From positions 10,102 to 74,101 of the forward strand of contig CAZQYC010000007.1 in the NCBI GenBank assembly GCA_964597495.1: a stretch of 64,000 nt of DNA, read 5' to 3'. Shown here one piece after another: positions 6,941 to 16,893 of the stretch; position 1 is the stretch's first letter, and every line of letters begins with the position of its first letter. The notes beneath the pieces are model-generated. The model saw nothing but the letters and a program-made list of their open reading frames with translations. It made no database searches and was not told where the DNA came from. This DNA is from CAZQYC01 sp964597495. Lineage in GTDB: Bacteria; Pseudomonadota; Gammaproteobacteria; Steroidobacterales; Steroidobacteraceae. The translations under genes were made by a program, and so were the position numbers.

Positions 6941-9034
6941 ATGGCTCAGATCATCAACACCAACGTGGCGTCGCTGAATGCTCAGCGCAACCTCACGACA
7001 TCGCAGGGCCAGTTGGCGACAGCCTTGCAAAGACTCTCATCCGGCTTGCGCATCAACAGCGCGAAGGACGACGCGGCAGGTCTCGCGATCTCCGAGCGGT
7101 TCACCACGCAGATCCGCGGCTTGAACCAAGCCGTGCGTAACGCGAACGACGCCATCTCGCTGTCGCAGACGGCGGAAGGCGCGCTCGGCGAATACGGCAA
7201 CATCCTGCAACGTATCCGCGAACTGTCGGTGCAGTCCGCTAACGCGACCAACAGCTCGGGCGACCGTCAGGCCCTCAACGGCGAAGCGCAGCAGCTGTTG
7301 AACGAATTAACGCGTATTTCGACGCAAACGCAGTTCAACGGCCAGAACATTCTCGATGGCTCGTTTGCTTCCGCGCAGTTCCAAGTGGGCGCGAACGCGA
7401 ATCAAACCATCTCGGTGTCGATCGGCAATGCATCGACCACCGCGTTGGGTGCTTATCAGTACAACAACACGGCGAATGCGGTGACCGGTACCGCACTGGC
7501 TGTGGGCGACATTCAATTGAACGGCATTAACGTCGGTGTATCCACCGGCGGCAGCGCCGAAAATATTGCAACGGCCATCAACGCGGTCACCAGTCAGACT
7601 GCCGTCAAGGCAACGGCTTCGACCTCGATCGCCGCGGCGAACGTGCCGACCCGTAAACAGGATTTGGCCTCGGGCGATTTGGTTATCAATGGCGTCAACA
7701 TCGGCGCGATCGCCGGTGACTTCCAGGTGACTACGCAGGGTCAGAGCATTGCGACGGCCATTAACTTGACCACGGCTCAGCACGGTGTCACCGCCACGGC
7801 GGATGCATCGACGGGCGCGATCACCTTGACATCGGACGTCGGCAAGACGATTGCCCTCACGACGTTGAACGGCGCCGCCGGCGCGGACAAAGTCGAAAAC
7901 GCGACCGGTCTTGAGTTGTCGAGCAGCCAAACGGTCGCCACGGACGCCATGACCTTCACGGGTACGGTCGGCACCAGCACCTTGACGTTCACCGCAGTGG
8001 CGGTAGCTGGTGACCAAGTAGCGGTCAACGGCCAGACTTATACGTTCGCCGCTTCGGCCTCCGGCAACACGACGGTGGCGATCGGCGCAAGCCAAACGGC
8101 CAGTGCCGCTAACTTGGCCGCCGCCATCATAGCCAATGAAGCGACGTTGGGTACGAATACGCATATCACCGCAAGCTCCGCAGCGGGCGTATTGACGGTC
8201 ACGTCCAGCTTCGCGACCTCAACCGCCACGCACACCTTCATCACCGAACCGGTGGACTCGACCAGCAACATGGCCATCTCCAATGCGGCGGTGGCGGGTG
8301 TCGGCGTCGCGGTGAACAGCACCTTGACGGTCGGTGGCAAGACCTACGAATTCGGCTTCAACGATACGTCGGTGACGACGGGCAACACGAAAGTGGTGAT
8401 CGGCGCGACCGCAACGTTGACGGCTGCTAATTTCACGAACGCCGTCAACGCTGCCTATGCGGCTGTCACGACGAACGTGCAGGCTTCGGCGGCCGGTGCG
8501 GTGTCGACGCTGACTTCGCTCAACAAGGGCGCGCAAGGCACGACGGACGTAACCGGTTCGGCTAACACCGGTATCACACGCGTGCTTGCAGGCGGTGCCG
8601 CGGGTACTTATGCCGCCAGCACCACGTACGGAAAAGTCTCGCTGTCTTCCAGCGCGCCGTTCCAGATCGCGGGTACCAACTTGACGCGTGCAGGTTTGCA
8701 AGCGGCCGGTTCGACGCTGAATTCGATCGGCACGATCGACATCTCGTCGGTGTCCGGGGCGAACTCGGCGATCGGTTTGATCGACGGTGCACTTGATCAA
8801 GTGTCCAGGATCCGAGCGAGCTTGGGCGCGATTCAAAACCGCTTCGAATCCACGGTAGCCAACTTGAGTGCGACTGCCGAGAACCTCTCCGCTGCCCGTA
8901 GCCGAATCCGCGATGCGGACTTCGCTCAGGAAACGGCAGAGTTGACTCGCGGTCAGATTCTGCAGCAGGCAGGTACGGCGATTCTTGCGCAGGCGAATGC
9001 TCTGCCGCAGAACGTGCTCTCGCTGTTGCGGTAA
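6941..9034 (+). CDS. fliC: flagellin FliC
   Basis: A 697-residue filament subunit. The conserved D0/D1 helices are at the N-terminus (MAQIINTNVASLNAQRNL, residues 1-140) and C-terminus (SRIRDADFAQETAELTRGQI, ending LPQNVLSLLR, about 595-697). The centre (about 185-590) is a long Ala/Thr/Val-rich variable domain with at least two 'flagellin hook IN'-type motifs (GDIQLNGINVG and GDLVINGVNIG). It is longer than the usual 490-550 residues. The surface region is the probable substrate of the glycosyltransferase encoded downstream (inference). Only one flagellin gene is present here, driven by its own FliA promoter and a good AGGAG site. Confidence 0.98.
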   Translation: MAQIINTNVASLNAQRNLTTSQGQLATALQRLSSGLRINSAKDDAAGLAISERFTTQIRGLNQAVRNANDAISLSQTAEGALGEYGNILQRIRELSVQSANATNSSGDRQALNGEAQQLLNELTRISTQTQFNGQNILDGSFASAQFQVGANANQTISVSIGNASTTALGAYQYNNTANAVTGTALAVGDIQLNGINVGVSTGGSAENIATAINAVTSQTAVKATASTSIAAANVPTRKQDLASGDLVINGVNIGAIAGDFQVTTQGQSIATAINLTTAQHGVTATADASTGAITLTSDVGKTIALTTLNGAAGADKVENATGLELSSSQTVATDAMTFTGTVGTSTLTFTAVAVAGDQVAVNGQTYTFAASASGNTTVAIGASQTASAANLAAAIIANEATLGTNTHITASSAAGVLTVTSSFATSTATHTFITEPVDSTSNMAISNAAVAGVGVAVNSTLTVGGKTYEFGFNDTSVTTGNTKVVIGATATLTAANFTNAVNAAYAAVTTNVQASAAGAVSTLTSLNKGAQGTTDVTGSANTGITRVLAGGAAGTYAASTTYGKVSLSSSAPFQIAGTNLTRAGLQAAGSTLNSIGTIDISSVSGANSAIGLIDGALDQVSRIRASLGAIQNRFESTVANLSATAENLSAARSRIRDADFAQETAELTRGQILQQAGTAILAQANALPQNVLSLLR

Positions 9035-9076
9035 CGGATCGGGATAGGACGGCGACTCGCTAGGGTCAATGTCCAC

Positions 9077-9111
9077 GCGCGCAGGCAGACCGATTGGTCT
9101 GCGCTGCGCGC
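9077..9111. terminator. strong hairpin downstream of fliC
   Basis: gcgcgcaggcagacc (9077-9091) and its partner 9096-9111 form a 15-bp stem with a GATT loop and a single bulged base. No T-run follows, so it is not a classical intrinsic terminator. It could protect the fliC mRNA 3' end or limit readthrough into flaG. Confidence 0.5.
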
Positions 9112-9167
9112 AAACCCGAGACGAGTTGAACGATTACTGATGAGGAGTGTTCTCAAGGTAGTGCACT

Positions 9168-9527
9168 ATGAATATCGACGCTCTTATAGCCCAAGGTTCG
9201 GCGTCGCCCCGGTATCAGCACGATGCCGCAGCGGTGCAAGTGGTTTCGACGCCGGCGCCAGCGCCGGTCGCTACCGCCCCAAGTCGTCCGGCCTCGCCGC
9301 CGACTCTGGATCAGGTACGCGCGGCTTCGGAACAGATTGAACGGTTCTTGAAGAGTTCGGGGCGCGCGCTGGATTTTCATGTCGACGGCGACAGCGGCTT
9401 GGTGGTCGTGGTGGTCCGCGACTCGGCCAGCGGCGACGTGATTCGGCAGATTCCGAGCGAGGAAGCGCTGCATCTGGCGCAAACGTTGACTGAAGGATCG
9501 AAGTCGCTCGTGACGGCGGTGGCCTAA
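9168..9527 (+). CDS. flaG: flagellar protein FlaG
   Basis: A 119-residue FlaG-family protein. The conserved C-terminal core is present at about residues 65-105 (LDFHVDGDSGLVVVVVRDSA, then DVIRQIPSEEAL). The N-terminal 50 residues are Ala/Pro-rich and poorly conserved. FlaG affects filament length in other bacteria through an unclear mechanism. It lies between fliC and fliD, its usual place. Confidence 0.92.
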   Translation: MNIDALIAQGSASPRYQHDAAAVQVVSTPAPAPVATAPSRPASPPTLDQVRAASEQIERFLKSSGRALDFHVDGDSGLVVVVVRDSASGDVIRQIPSEEALHLAQTLTEGSKSLVTAVA

Positions 9528-9557
9528 TGCGAGCAATTTGAGTTGAGAGGATATTAA

Positions 9558-10937
9558 GTGGCAACACTGCAATCACCCGGCCTCGCGTCGGGTCTCGACG
9601 TTAATTCGATCGTGCAGCAATTGGTTGCAGCCGAACGCGCGCCCGGCGCGAGCCGCATCGCACGTGAAAAGGCGGCGGTCGCCACCGAAGTCTCGGCGCT
9701 AGGAACGTTGAAGGGCGCCCTGTCGTCCTTCAAGACTACGCTGGATCCAATCAAGACGTTGGACTCCTTCGCCGCGCGTTCGGCCACGTCCTCCGATGAC
9801 GATATTTTTACGGCGACGGCGAAGTCCGGTGCAGCGGTCGGTACTTATCCGATCGAAGTGAGCAGCCTCGCCACGGCGCAGCAGCTTTCGTCCACGGTGT
9901 TTGCTGCGGGTAGCACGGCGATAGTTGGTACCGGTACGCTCCAGATCTCGCTGGGTTCAAGCACGATCAATGTCGGCATCGATTCGACCAATCAAACACT
10001 GGCCGGCATTCGCGATGCGATCAATAAGGCGCCGCAGAATCCGGGCGTGCGCGCGACCATCGTGACCGAAAGCGGCGGCGCGCACTTGCTGTTGACGTCC
10101 ACGAAGACAGGCCTGGCAAATAAAATTAAGGTCGTGGTCAGCTCGGACAACGGATTGCAACAGCTTTCTTACAACGCGCCGTCGGATACGGCGAACTACA
10201 CGCCGTTAAAGCCTGCTGCCGATGCTTCCATCAAAGTTGCAGGCTATACGCGCACCAGCGCTTCGAACACGATCACGGACGCGATCGATGGCATTACGCT
10301 CAACCTTAAAGAAGCAGACCTCGGCGTCGAGTACACGTTGACCGTTGCGGAGAACGTGACGGCCGCGACCACGCGCGTGCAGAATTTCGTTTCGCAGTTC
10401 AATGCCGCCTTCAATCAATTGAAGGAACTCGGTAAGTTCGACGCCTCGTCAGGCAAGGGTGGTCCGCTGCTCGGCGATTCCTTATTGCGAAACATAGCCA
10501 CGGAATTTCGTAACGGCGCCGCGAATCCCGTCACCAGCGCCAGCGGAACCTACAAGTCGCTTGCGGAAATCGGCATTACCACCACTAAGGAAGGAACGCT
10601 CGAAGTGAACGACAGCAAGCTTAGCGCTGCGTTGACGAGCAATTTCGACAGCGTCGCCGCCTTGTTCGGGAGCGCGAACGGCGTTGCAGCGCGACTTTCC
10701 GCCAGTATCGGCAAGCGTTTGGAAAGCGGCGCGGATTTGGCCGTTCGCAACGCCAATCTCGACAAGCGATCCAAAGACGTGCAAACGGATCAAGCCAAAC
10801 TGGACGTACGCATGGCGCTGGTCGAGGAACGTCTTCGCAAGCAGTTCACGTCGCTCGACACGGTGCTGTCGAAGCTACAGTCGACATCGACGTTTCTAAC
10901 GCAGCAGTTGTCGCAGATCTCGAATCTCAACAGATAG
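9558..10937 (+). CDS. fliD: flagellar filament cap protein FliD (HAP2)
   Basis: A 459-residue filament cap that inserts flagellin at the tip. The N-terminus shows the FliD signature (SPGLASGLDVNSIVQQLVAA) and the C-terminus has the coiled coil that anchors the cap (about 390-459, ending FLTQQLSQISNLNR). Translation starts at GTG 9558, preceded by AGAGGA at 9545-9550. It follows flaG by 30 bases and is followed by a heptad-repeat junction before fliS. Confidence 0.97.
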   Translation: MATLQSPGLASGLDVNSIVQQLVAAERAPGASRIAREKAAVATEVSALGTLKGALSSFKTTLDPIKTLDSFAARSATSSDDDIFTATAKSGAAVGTYPIEVSSLATAQQLSSTVFAAGSTAIVGTGTLQISLGSSTINVGIDSTNQTLAGIRDAINKAPQNPGVRATIVTESGGAHLLLTSTKTGLANKIKVVVSSDNGLQQLSYNAPSDTANYTPLKPAADASIKVAGYTRTSASNTITDAIDGITLNLKEADLGVEYTLTVAENVTAATTRVQNFVSQFNAAFNQLKELGKFDASSGKGGPLLGDSLLRNIATEFRNGAANPVTSASGTYKSLAEIGITTTKEGTLEVNDSKLSAALTSNFDSVAALFGSANGVAARLSASIGKRLESGADLAVRNANLDKRSKDVQTDQAKLDVRMALVEERLRKQFTSLDTVLSKLQSTSTFLTQQLSQISNLNR

Positions 10938-10941
10938 GAAG

Positions 10942-11087
10942 CCGCTGGCTACTAGCCGCTAGCAACTAGCCAGAGTTCTGCAGCGCCAAAGCGAGACGCT
11001 GTTCCGGTCGCCGGTGGCGTGCAAGTGCCAGTCGATTCCAGCCGAAAATTTATTTCTGGCTAGTAGCTAGTTGCTAGCAGCTCTCTT
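10942..11087. repeat. paired heptad arrays, fliD-fliS junction
   Basis: Left arm 10942-10975 (ccgctgg, ctactag, ccgctag, caactag, ccagag) and right arm 11056-11087 (ctgg, ctagtag, ctagttg, ctagcag, ctctctt) enclose about 80 bases of unrelated sequence. The inverted right arm has units ctactag and caactag in common with the left. Confidence 0.88.
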
Positions 11088-11094
11088 CGTTGCC

Positions 11095-11122
11095 TCAAGT
11101 CCGAGCCGTCCGGGCCGATAAA
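11095..11122 (+). promoter_or_regulatory. probable sigma-28 (FliA) promoter of fliS
   Basis: TCAAGTCC (11095-11102, 5 of 8 to TAAAGTTT), a 12-base spacer and a perfect GCCGATAA (11115-11122). The perfect -10 and position 30 bases ahead of fliS support a FliA-dependent fliS-fliT-pilZ transcript. The weak -35 and one-base-long spacer are the reservations. Confidence 0.65.
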
Positions 11123-11152
11123 TCGGCATAGCAACTAACAGAGTGCCTCGCC

Positions 11153-11593
11153 ATGTCGGCTTATCCGCAGTCATCCAAAATGTCCGCCTACCGAAATACC
11201 GCCGCGCACGGCGGTGTCGCTGCGGCCGATCCGCATGGACTTGTGTTGATGCTGATGAATGGCACCGTTGAGCGCCTCTCCGCAGCTCGCGGTTGCATAC
11301 AGAACAAGGCATATGTCGAGAAAGCCCAGCTCATTCATCGCGCAATTGCCCTCATCGATCAACTGCGCAACAGCTTGAATATGCAGTCGGGCGGAGAGAT
11401 CGCCGAAAACCTGGACAACCTGTACGGCTACATGTGTCAGCAGCTCCTGCACGCGACCGTCGAAAACGACATTGAGAAACTCGACGAAGTACTGCGCTTG
11501 TTGCATCAGATTCGTAGTGCGTGGATGGAGATTCCGAAGCAGGGTGTTGCGACACCGCAACCGGGCTCACAACCTGGAGCGCCGGCGCGATGA
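11153..11593 (+). CDS. fliS: flagellin export chaperone FliS
   Basis: A 146-residue cytoplasmic chaperone that holds flagellin unpolymerised before export. The family motif near the N-terminus (ADPHGLVLMLMNGTVERL, about 23-40) and the helical core (KAQLIHRAIALIDQLRNSLN, then GGEIAENLDNLYGYM) are intact. The C-terminal 20 residues are Pro/Gly-rich and non-conserved. The stop overlaps the next start as ATGA at 11590-11593. Confidence 0.97.
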   Translation: MSAYPQSSKMSAYRNTAAHGGVAAADPHGLVLMLMNGTVERLSAARGCIQNKAYVEKAQLIHRAIALIDQLRNSLNMQSGGEIAENLDNLYGYMCQQLLHATVENDIEKLDEVLRLLHQIRSAWMEIPKQGVATPQPGSQPGAPAR

Positions 11594-11844
11594 GCTTTTC
11601 CGTGGGCCGCGAAACGCTCATTGCCGGCGTGCTCGCCGCCACCGATAAATTGGTTCAGCAAGTGGGCCAAGGGGACTGGCAGTCCGCCGACAAAACCATC
11701 GCCGACCGACGCCTGCTGCTCGAACAACTCTCGAAGCAGGGTCCCCAACCGGGCGAGCACGATTTTTTGCGCGCACTGCGCGAAGCCGCAGCCGAATCGG
11801 AAGCGGCCCTCGCGACGATGAGCCAAGCAAACCGTCCTCGTTGA
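11590..11844 (+). CDS. small protein in the fliT position
   Basis: An 84-residue, mostly helical acidic protein starting at ATG 11590 and overlapping the fliS stop, so translational coupling is likely. Position and size match FliT-type export chaperones, which bind FliD. Sequence identity to a FliT family cannot be shown by eye, so the name is by context. Heptad-like hydrophobic spacing (LIAGVLAATDKLVQQV and RRLLLEQLS) fits a short helical chaperone. Confidence 0.75.
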   Translation: MSFSVGRETLIAGVLAATDKLVQQVGQGDWQSADKTIADRRLLLEQLSKQGPQPGEHDFLRALREAAAESEAALATMSQANRPR

Positions 11845-11875
11845 GCGAAACGAGCCAATCACTTACCGGTCGCTC

Positions 11876-12454
11876 ATGTACGAGGGAATCGACACCATCG
11901 TTCTGCAGAACGAACTGGCGTTCGAAGACGAACTGCCATTCGCGTGGCGCTCCTGTGCTTTGCCGTTATCAGCTGGCTTGGAAGCTCGCCACGTCGAAAG
12001 CAACGTTCGCTTACTGCAAATTTGTCTAACCCTCGACGAGTCCACGTCCGCGGATAAAGCCGAGGATGCGCAGCAAAACCTCGATGTAGCGCGGCTCGAC
12101 ATGAAAGTGAATCTCTTGCTCGACCTGGTCGGGAAATTACTGCTGCAAAATCATCCGCGGCCGCTTCCCGGCAAGTTGCGACTCAACGCGCGCGGTGCGG
12201 CGTGGCAAGCACGGGCGGAGTCGAGCGATGAAGCGCTGAAGATTGGCGAGACGGGAATGGTTGAAATCTACCTACATGAATACCTGCTCGACCCACTTCG
12301 CTTGGCGGCGAGAGTGATTCATTGCGAAGGAGGTCGAGTCGAAGTGCGATTCGACCGTGCATCGGATACGGTCGTCGATCTCATCGACAAGCTGACGTTT
12401 CGCCGGCATCGCCGCCAAGTGGCCGTCGCGCGGCAGCCGCGCAGCGCCTCCTGA
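11876..12454 (+). CDS. atypical PilZ-domain-like protein
   Basis: A 192-residue cytoplasmic protein. The C-terminal half (about 95-180) has PilZ-type beta-barrel spacing: a K-L-R-L-N region (about 99-103), a GETGMVEIYLHE segment and ARVIHCEGGRVEVRF. The canonical RxxxR and D/NxSxxG c-di-GMP motifs are not clearly present. A long central helix (LDVARLDMKVNLLLDLVGKL, about 70-89) recalls the atypical, oligomeric PilZ proteins found beside fliS/fliT in xanthomonads. It may link c-di-GMP signalling to motility, but nucleotide binding is doubtful. Confidence 0.65.
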   Translation: MYEGIDTIVLQNELAFEDELPFAWRSCALPLSAGLEARHVESNVRLLQICLTLDESTSADKAEDAQQNLDVARLDMKVNLLLDLVGKLLLQNHPRPLPGKLRLNARGAAWQARAESSDEALKIGETGMVEIYLHEYLLDPLRLAARVIHCEGGRVEVRFDRASDTVVDLIDKLTFRRHRRQVAVARQPRSAS

Positions 12455-12477
12455 TACTCCAGCAGAGTTGTATCTGT

Positions 12478-12509
12478 TTCCTCTCCCGCAACCGGAAGAG
12501 GGAGAGGAA
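12478..12509. repeat. CT-rich hairpin in the pilZ-glycosyltransferase gap
   Basis: ttcctctccc (12478-12487) pairs perfectly with gggagaggaa (12500-12509), a 10-bp stem with a 12-base loop. It is similar in composition to the CCCTCCCC palindromes in flgJ and fliP, and lies 24 bases after the PilZ gene, so it may also act as a transcript end. Confidence 0.55.
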
Positions 12510-12582
12510 TCAGGCATCCCCCGAGCGAAGCGCGTCTCAAAGTTCATGTTTACGGAATCGCGCTCCACTCTCTGCACGGTAG

Positions 12583-12598
12583 TGGCCGCGCATTTGCA
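12583..12598 (+). promoter_or_regulatory. sigma-54-like promoter of the glycosylation genes
   Basis: TGGCCG (12583-12588), five bases, TTGCA (12594-12598). The invariant GG and GC are 10 bases apart, as RpoN promoters require (consensus TGGCAC-N5-TTGC). The predicted start is near 12609, about 40 bases before the glycosyltransferase. It would place the island under the FleQ-type activators encoded nearby. Confidence 0.6.
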
Positions 12599-12651
12599 TA
12601 ACACTCCTGCATCGACAGAGCGCCGTCAATTTGACGGAGAGGCATGCATTC

Positions 12652-15600
12652 ATGGCGGAGTCCTCGGTCACGCAGATTTCCCAAGCGCAAGCTCTCGAGC
12701 AGGGTTTGCTGCTTGCCATCGCTTGCCATCGCGCCGGTCGCGTAGCGGAAGCCGAGCAACTTTACGTTGCGCTTCTGCAAGCGGAGCCCCTTCAACCCGA
12801 TGCCAATCACAATTTAGGCCTGCTTTACGTGCAGGCGCGGAAGTTTACGGAGAGCTTTCCTTTCTTCCTTGCGGCTATCGAAGCCGATCCCACCTCCGCA
12901 CAATATTGGTTGAGTTATATCGAGGCGCTCGTATTGGCCGAGCAATGGGCGGATGCGCGGCTAGTATTGTCGCATGCGCGCAGTCACGGGCTCGAAGGAC
13001 ACGCCGTCGAGGCGCTCGCCGAACGCATAGAAAGCGGATCGAGTGAAAGGCTCGTTCCCGAACCGAGAGTTCCCGAACCGAGAGTTCCCGAACGGAAAAC
13101 ATCCAAGGGGAAAGCTCCCGGTAACAAGAGCGCCTCTGCCTCGAAGCGCCGATCTCGCGATCAAGGGACTCATGATCAAGGGGAAAATCAGGAAGTCGAT
13201 GCGTTAGTCGCCTTGTTTAACGCAGGGCGGTATGCAGAAGGCGAATGCAGGGCGCGCGAGATGACGGAGCGCTCTCCGAAATTCGGTTTCGGCTTTAAAG
13301 TGCTGGGCGCTCTGCTGCAAGCTCAAGGGCGAGGCGCCGAGGCGCTCGAACACCTGAGAACAGCCGCGACGCTCCTGCCTGGCGATGCAGAGGTGCACAG
13401 CAATCTAGGCGTTGTTTTTTCCGATCTGCAGCAGTGGCCAGAGGCCGAACAATGCCAGCAACGTGCCATCAAGTTGCAGCCGGCATTCGCCATGGCGCAC
13501 TNNNNNNNNNNNNNNNNNNNNNNNNNNNNNNNNNNNNNNNNNNNNNNNNNNNNNNNNNNNNNNNNNNNNNNNNNNNNNNNNNNNNNNNNNNNNNNNNNNN
13601 NGAACAATGCCAGCAACGTGCCATCAAGTTGCAGCCGGCATTCGCCATGGCGCACTACAATCTTGGTGTTGCGCTGCGGCTCCAGGGCAAGTTCGGAGCC
13701 GCCGAGCGTGAGTTTCGCAAGGCGCTGCAAGGTGACTTTCATCAGGCCGAATCCAAGCGCGCCGAATGCCATTTCAATCTTGCTTTGAGCCTTCAGGCGC
13801 AGAGCAAACTCAAGGAAGCGGCCGACAGCTATCGTGACGCACTGAATATCAAACCGCTGTGGGCCGAAGCGCATAACAATTTAGCCTGTTTGCTGAAAGA
13901 TGCGCATCGCTATTCGGAAGCGGAACGGCACTACGGCCAAGCCTTGGAAATCAATCCCAACCTCTCCGAGCCGCATCATAATCTCGGTTTGCTGCTCGAT
14001 GTGCAGGGCCGCTGCGACGAAGCGGAACACTGCATTCGTCGAGCTATCGGCATTCGTCCGGACTACGTGGAGGCCCACAACAATTTGGGGATCGTACTGA
14101 AGCATAGAGGCTGTCTGAAAGACGCTGAGCTCTGTTTTCGTCAAGCGGTGGACATTAACCCCGGCTTTGTCGAATCGCTCTACAACTTGGCGAATTGCTT
14201 GGTCGAACGCGAGCACTATGCAGAAGCGGAGGAGTATTACCGGAAGGCGCTCGATGCCGATCCTACCTATGCGCCGGCCTACAACAACTTCGGCAACATG
14301 CTCGAAAAGCGGCATCGTTCGAAGGAGGCTGAACAGTGCCATCGTCGCGCGCTGGAGCTGGATCCCGGGAACGCCGACGCACATTGCAATTTAGGCAATG
14401 CGCTTCGAAGTCAGGGTAAATTGACGGGTGCGGAGTCGAGCTACCGGCACGCGCTGTCGCTGAAACCTCACTGTCTCGAAGCGCTCTTCAACTTAGGCGT
14501 TGCGCTCGCCGAACAGCATCGGTTCGCCGCCGCCGAAGAAAGCTATCGCCGCGTCTTGGAGCTCAATCCCGCTCATGCCGAGGCGGCGAAGAATCTCGGC
14601 AACACGCTCAAAGATCAAGGCCGATTTTCCGAAGCGGAATTATGCTATCGCCGCGCGCTCGAATTGAAGCCCGATTACGTCGATGCGCTCAGCAATTTGC
14701 TGTTTGATTTGAACTATGCGGCCGATCGGCCGATCGGGTCCTGCGTCGAGGAAGCGCGACGTTACGGTCGAATGGTCGATGCGGCGGCCGAACGCCTTGC
14801 CGATTCGAAGTTCGCCGAATGGTCGTGCACGCTTGCGCCGCAACGCCTGCGCGTCGGCATCGTCTCCGCAGATCTTCATTCGCATCCCGTTGGCTTCTTT
14901 CTCGAAGCGATGCTTGAAAGGCTTGCGACTCGATTCGAACTGATCGCTTATACCGCCCATTTCGAAGAAGACGGCCTTACGGCGCGCATTAAACCTCGAT
15001 TTGCTGCTTGGAAATCGATAGTGGGTCTGACGGATGCCGAAGCGGCAAAGACGATCCATTCGGATGGCGTTCACGTGTTGCTCGACCTTTCCGGGCATAC
15101 GGCGCGGAATCGTCTGCCCATGTTTGCCTATCGGCCGGCGCCGGTTCAGGCAAGTTGGCTTGGATACTTTGCGACCACGGGTGTGACGGCGATGGATTAC
15201 GTTCTTGGGGACCCCTACGTGATTCCGCTAGGCGAAGAAGATCATTTCACCGAGCGCGTATGGCGGTTGCCGGAAGGCTATTTGTGTTTTACGCCGCCGA
15301 ATGTCGATCTGGCCATAAATGACTTGCCTGCCTGGCATAGCGGGGAATTCACGTTCGGCTGTTTCAATAATTTGACGAAGATGACGGATGCCGTCGTTGC
15401 GGTGTGGTCGCGCATTCTCAAGGCATTGCCCACGTCGCGATTGCTCTTGAAGACACGCCAGCTCGACGATTCATCCGCCTGCGACAAGACTCGCGAACGG
15501 TTTGCCGCGCACGGCGTTCCGGCGACTCAATTGCTCCTGGAAGGCGGCTCGCCGAGAACGGAATTATTGGCGACTTACGGATACGTCGACGTTGCGCTCG

Positions 15601-15932
15601 ATCCCTTTCCTTACCCCGGCGGCACCACCAGCGTCGAGGGGCTGTGGATGGGGGTGCCCGTTATTACTCGCAAAGGAGATCGATTCGTTTCGCACGTCGG
15701 CGAGTCCATCGCGCATAACGCCGGCTTAAGCGATTGGATCGCGCAGACGGACGAAGATTACGTTGCGAAAGCGATAGACATCAGCACGAAGCTCAACGAA
15801 CTCGCCATGTTGCGTGCCACGCTGCGATCGCAAGTGCTCGCCTCGCCGCTCTTCGATGCCAGGCGTTTTGCCGGCCATTTCGAAAACGCCTTGTGGGGAA
15901 TGTGGCGGCAATATCGGGATCAGCGGAAATGA
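12652..15932 (+). CDS. TPR protein O-GlcNAc transferase-like glycosyltransferase (GT41)
   Basis: A long N-terminal array of 34-residue TPR units (A..NLG..L...GR..EAE..YR.AL pattern) is followed by a C-terminal GT41/SPINDLY catalytic region. Diagnostic stretches are PAPVQASWLGYFATTGV, FTFGCFNNLTKM and DPFPYPGGTTSVEGLWMGVP. It probably glycosylates flagellin in the cytoplasm (inferred from context). The start is ATG 12652 with GGAGAGG nine bases upstream. A 100-N gap at 13502-13601 is flanked by a 55-bp duplication; deleting 155 bases restores one frame of 1041 residues. Three 15-base tandem repeats (13054-13095) encode a PEPRV linker. The stop overlaps the next start as ATGA. Confidence 0.92.
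13502..13601. other. assembly gap, probably spurious
   Basis: One hundred N. The 55 bases before it (13447-13501) and the 55 after it (13602-13656) are identical. Removing the Ns and one copy (155 bases) makes the TPR glycosyltransferase a single open frame and keeps TPR periodicity. This is typical of two contigs that overlap but were joined with a default gap. Confidence 0.9.
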
Positions 15933-16867
15933 CTCCCACCACTTTAATCACCGGCGGTGCCGGTTTCATTGGGTCGCATCTTTGCGATCGCCTGGTCGCG
16001 GCCGGCGAGGAAGTCCTATGCCTCGATAATTTTCGGACTGGGACCAAAGGCAATATTCGCCATCTGCTCCACAAACCGAATTTCGAGCTGCTGCGTCACG
16101 ATATCTGGCTGCCCATTTATGTGGAAGTCGATCGCATCTACAACCTCGCCTGTCCCGCAAGCCCGGTCCACTATCAGGACGACCCGATCTCGACGACCAA
16201 GACCGCGGTGCTTGGCGCCATCAATATGCTCGGGCTCGCGAAACGTCGGCGTGCACGCATTCTGCAAGCCTCCACCAGTGAAGTGTACGGCGACCCGAAG
16301 GTTCATCCGCAGCCGGAAAGCTATTGGGGCTATGTGAATCCCGTCGGGCCGCGTGCTTGCTACGATGAAGGCAAGCGCTGTGCGGAAACCCTGTTTTTCG
16401 ACTATCACCGCCAAGCGAAAGTCGACATTCGCGTGATCCGAATCTTCAACACCTACGGTCCGCGCATGCACCCGCGCGACGGGCGCGTCGTGAGCAATTT
16501 CATCATGCAGGCCCTGACCGGTGAACCGATTACTTTGTACGGCGACGGTAGTCAGACTCGTTCGTTCTGCTACGTCGACGATTTAGTGGATGGAATGCTT
16601 GCAATGATGCGGCAGGACGGCGAGACAGGTCCGTTCAATCTCGGCAATCCTCGCGAATTTACGATTCATCAGTTAGCCGAACTTGTCTTACGATTGACGG
16701 GTTCGAAGAGCAAGCTGGTCTTTCGCCCGTTGCCGCAAGACGATCCGGTGCAGCGACGGCCGGATATTTCGAAGGCACGTGCTGCCCTTGATTGGGAACC
16801 CAAGGTGGCGTTGGAAGACGGACTCAAGGAAACGATTGCATATTTCAAGTCGTTGTTGGCGAAGTGA
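15929..16867 (+). CDS. UDP-glucuronate decarboxylase (UDP-xylose synthase)
   Basis: A 312-residue short-chain dehydrogenase/reductase of the extended type that converts UDP-glucuronate to UDP-xylose using bound NAD. The Rossmann motif GGAGFIGSH is at residues 9-17. Hallmarks of the UXS subgroup follow: NLACPASPVHYQDDP, LQASTSEVYGDP, and the catalytic Tyr/Lys in GPRACYDEGKR. The start overlaps the stop of the glycosyltransferase (ATGA), so the pair is coupled. The context suggests it supplies a pentose donor for flagellin or surface glycans. Confidence 0.93.
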   Translation: MTPTTLITGGAGFIGSHLCDRLVAAGEEVLCLDNFRTGTKGNIRHLLHKPNFELLRHDIWLPIYVEVDRIYNLACPASPVHYQDDPISTTKTAVLGAINMLGLAKRRRARILQASTSEVYGDPKVHPQPESYWGYVNPVGPRACYDEGKRCAETLFFDYHRQAKVDIRVIRIFNTYGPRMHPRDGRVVSNFIMQALTGEPITLYGDGSQTRSFCYVDDLVDGMLAMMRQDGETGPFNLGNPREFTIHQLAELVLRLTGSKSKLVFRPLPQDDPVQRRPDISKARAALDWEPKVALEDGLKETIAYFKSLLAK

Positions 16868-16893
16868 GTGGAAGGGATTAAGAGTTGAATGAT

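Noticed and set aside
7307..8164. Long minus-strand open frame inside fliC
   Set aside because: Opposite-strand shadow of a GC-biased, Ala/Thr-rich coding region; Arg/Gly-rich product with no plausible fold.
9077..9111. Hairpin after fliC as a classical intrinsic terminator
   Set aside because: The stem is strong but followed by caaacccgag, without a T-run on either strand, so it is listed only as a possible transcript end.
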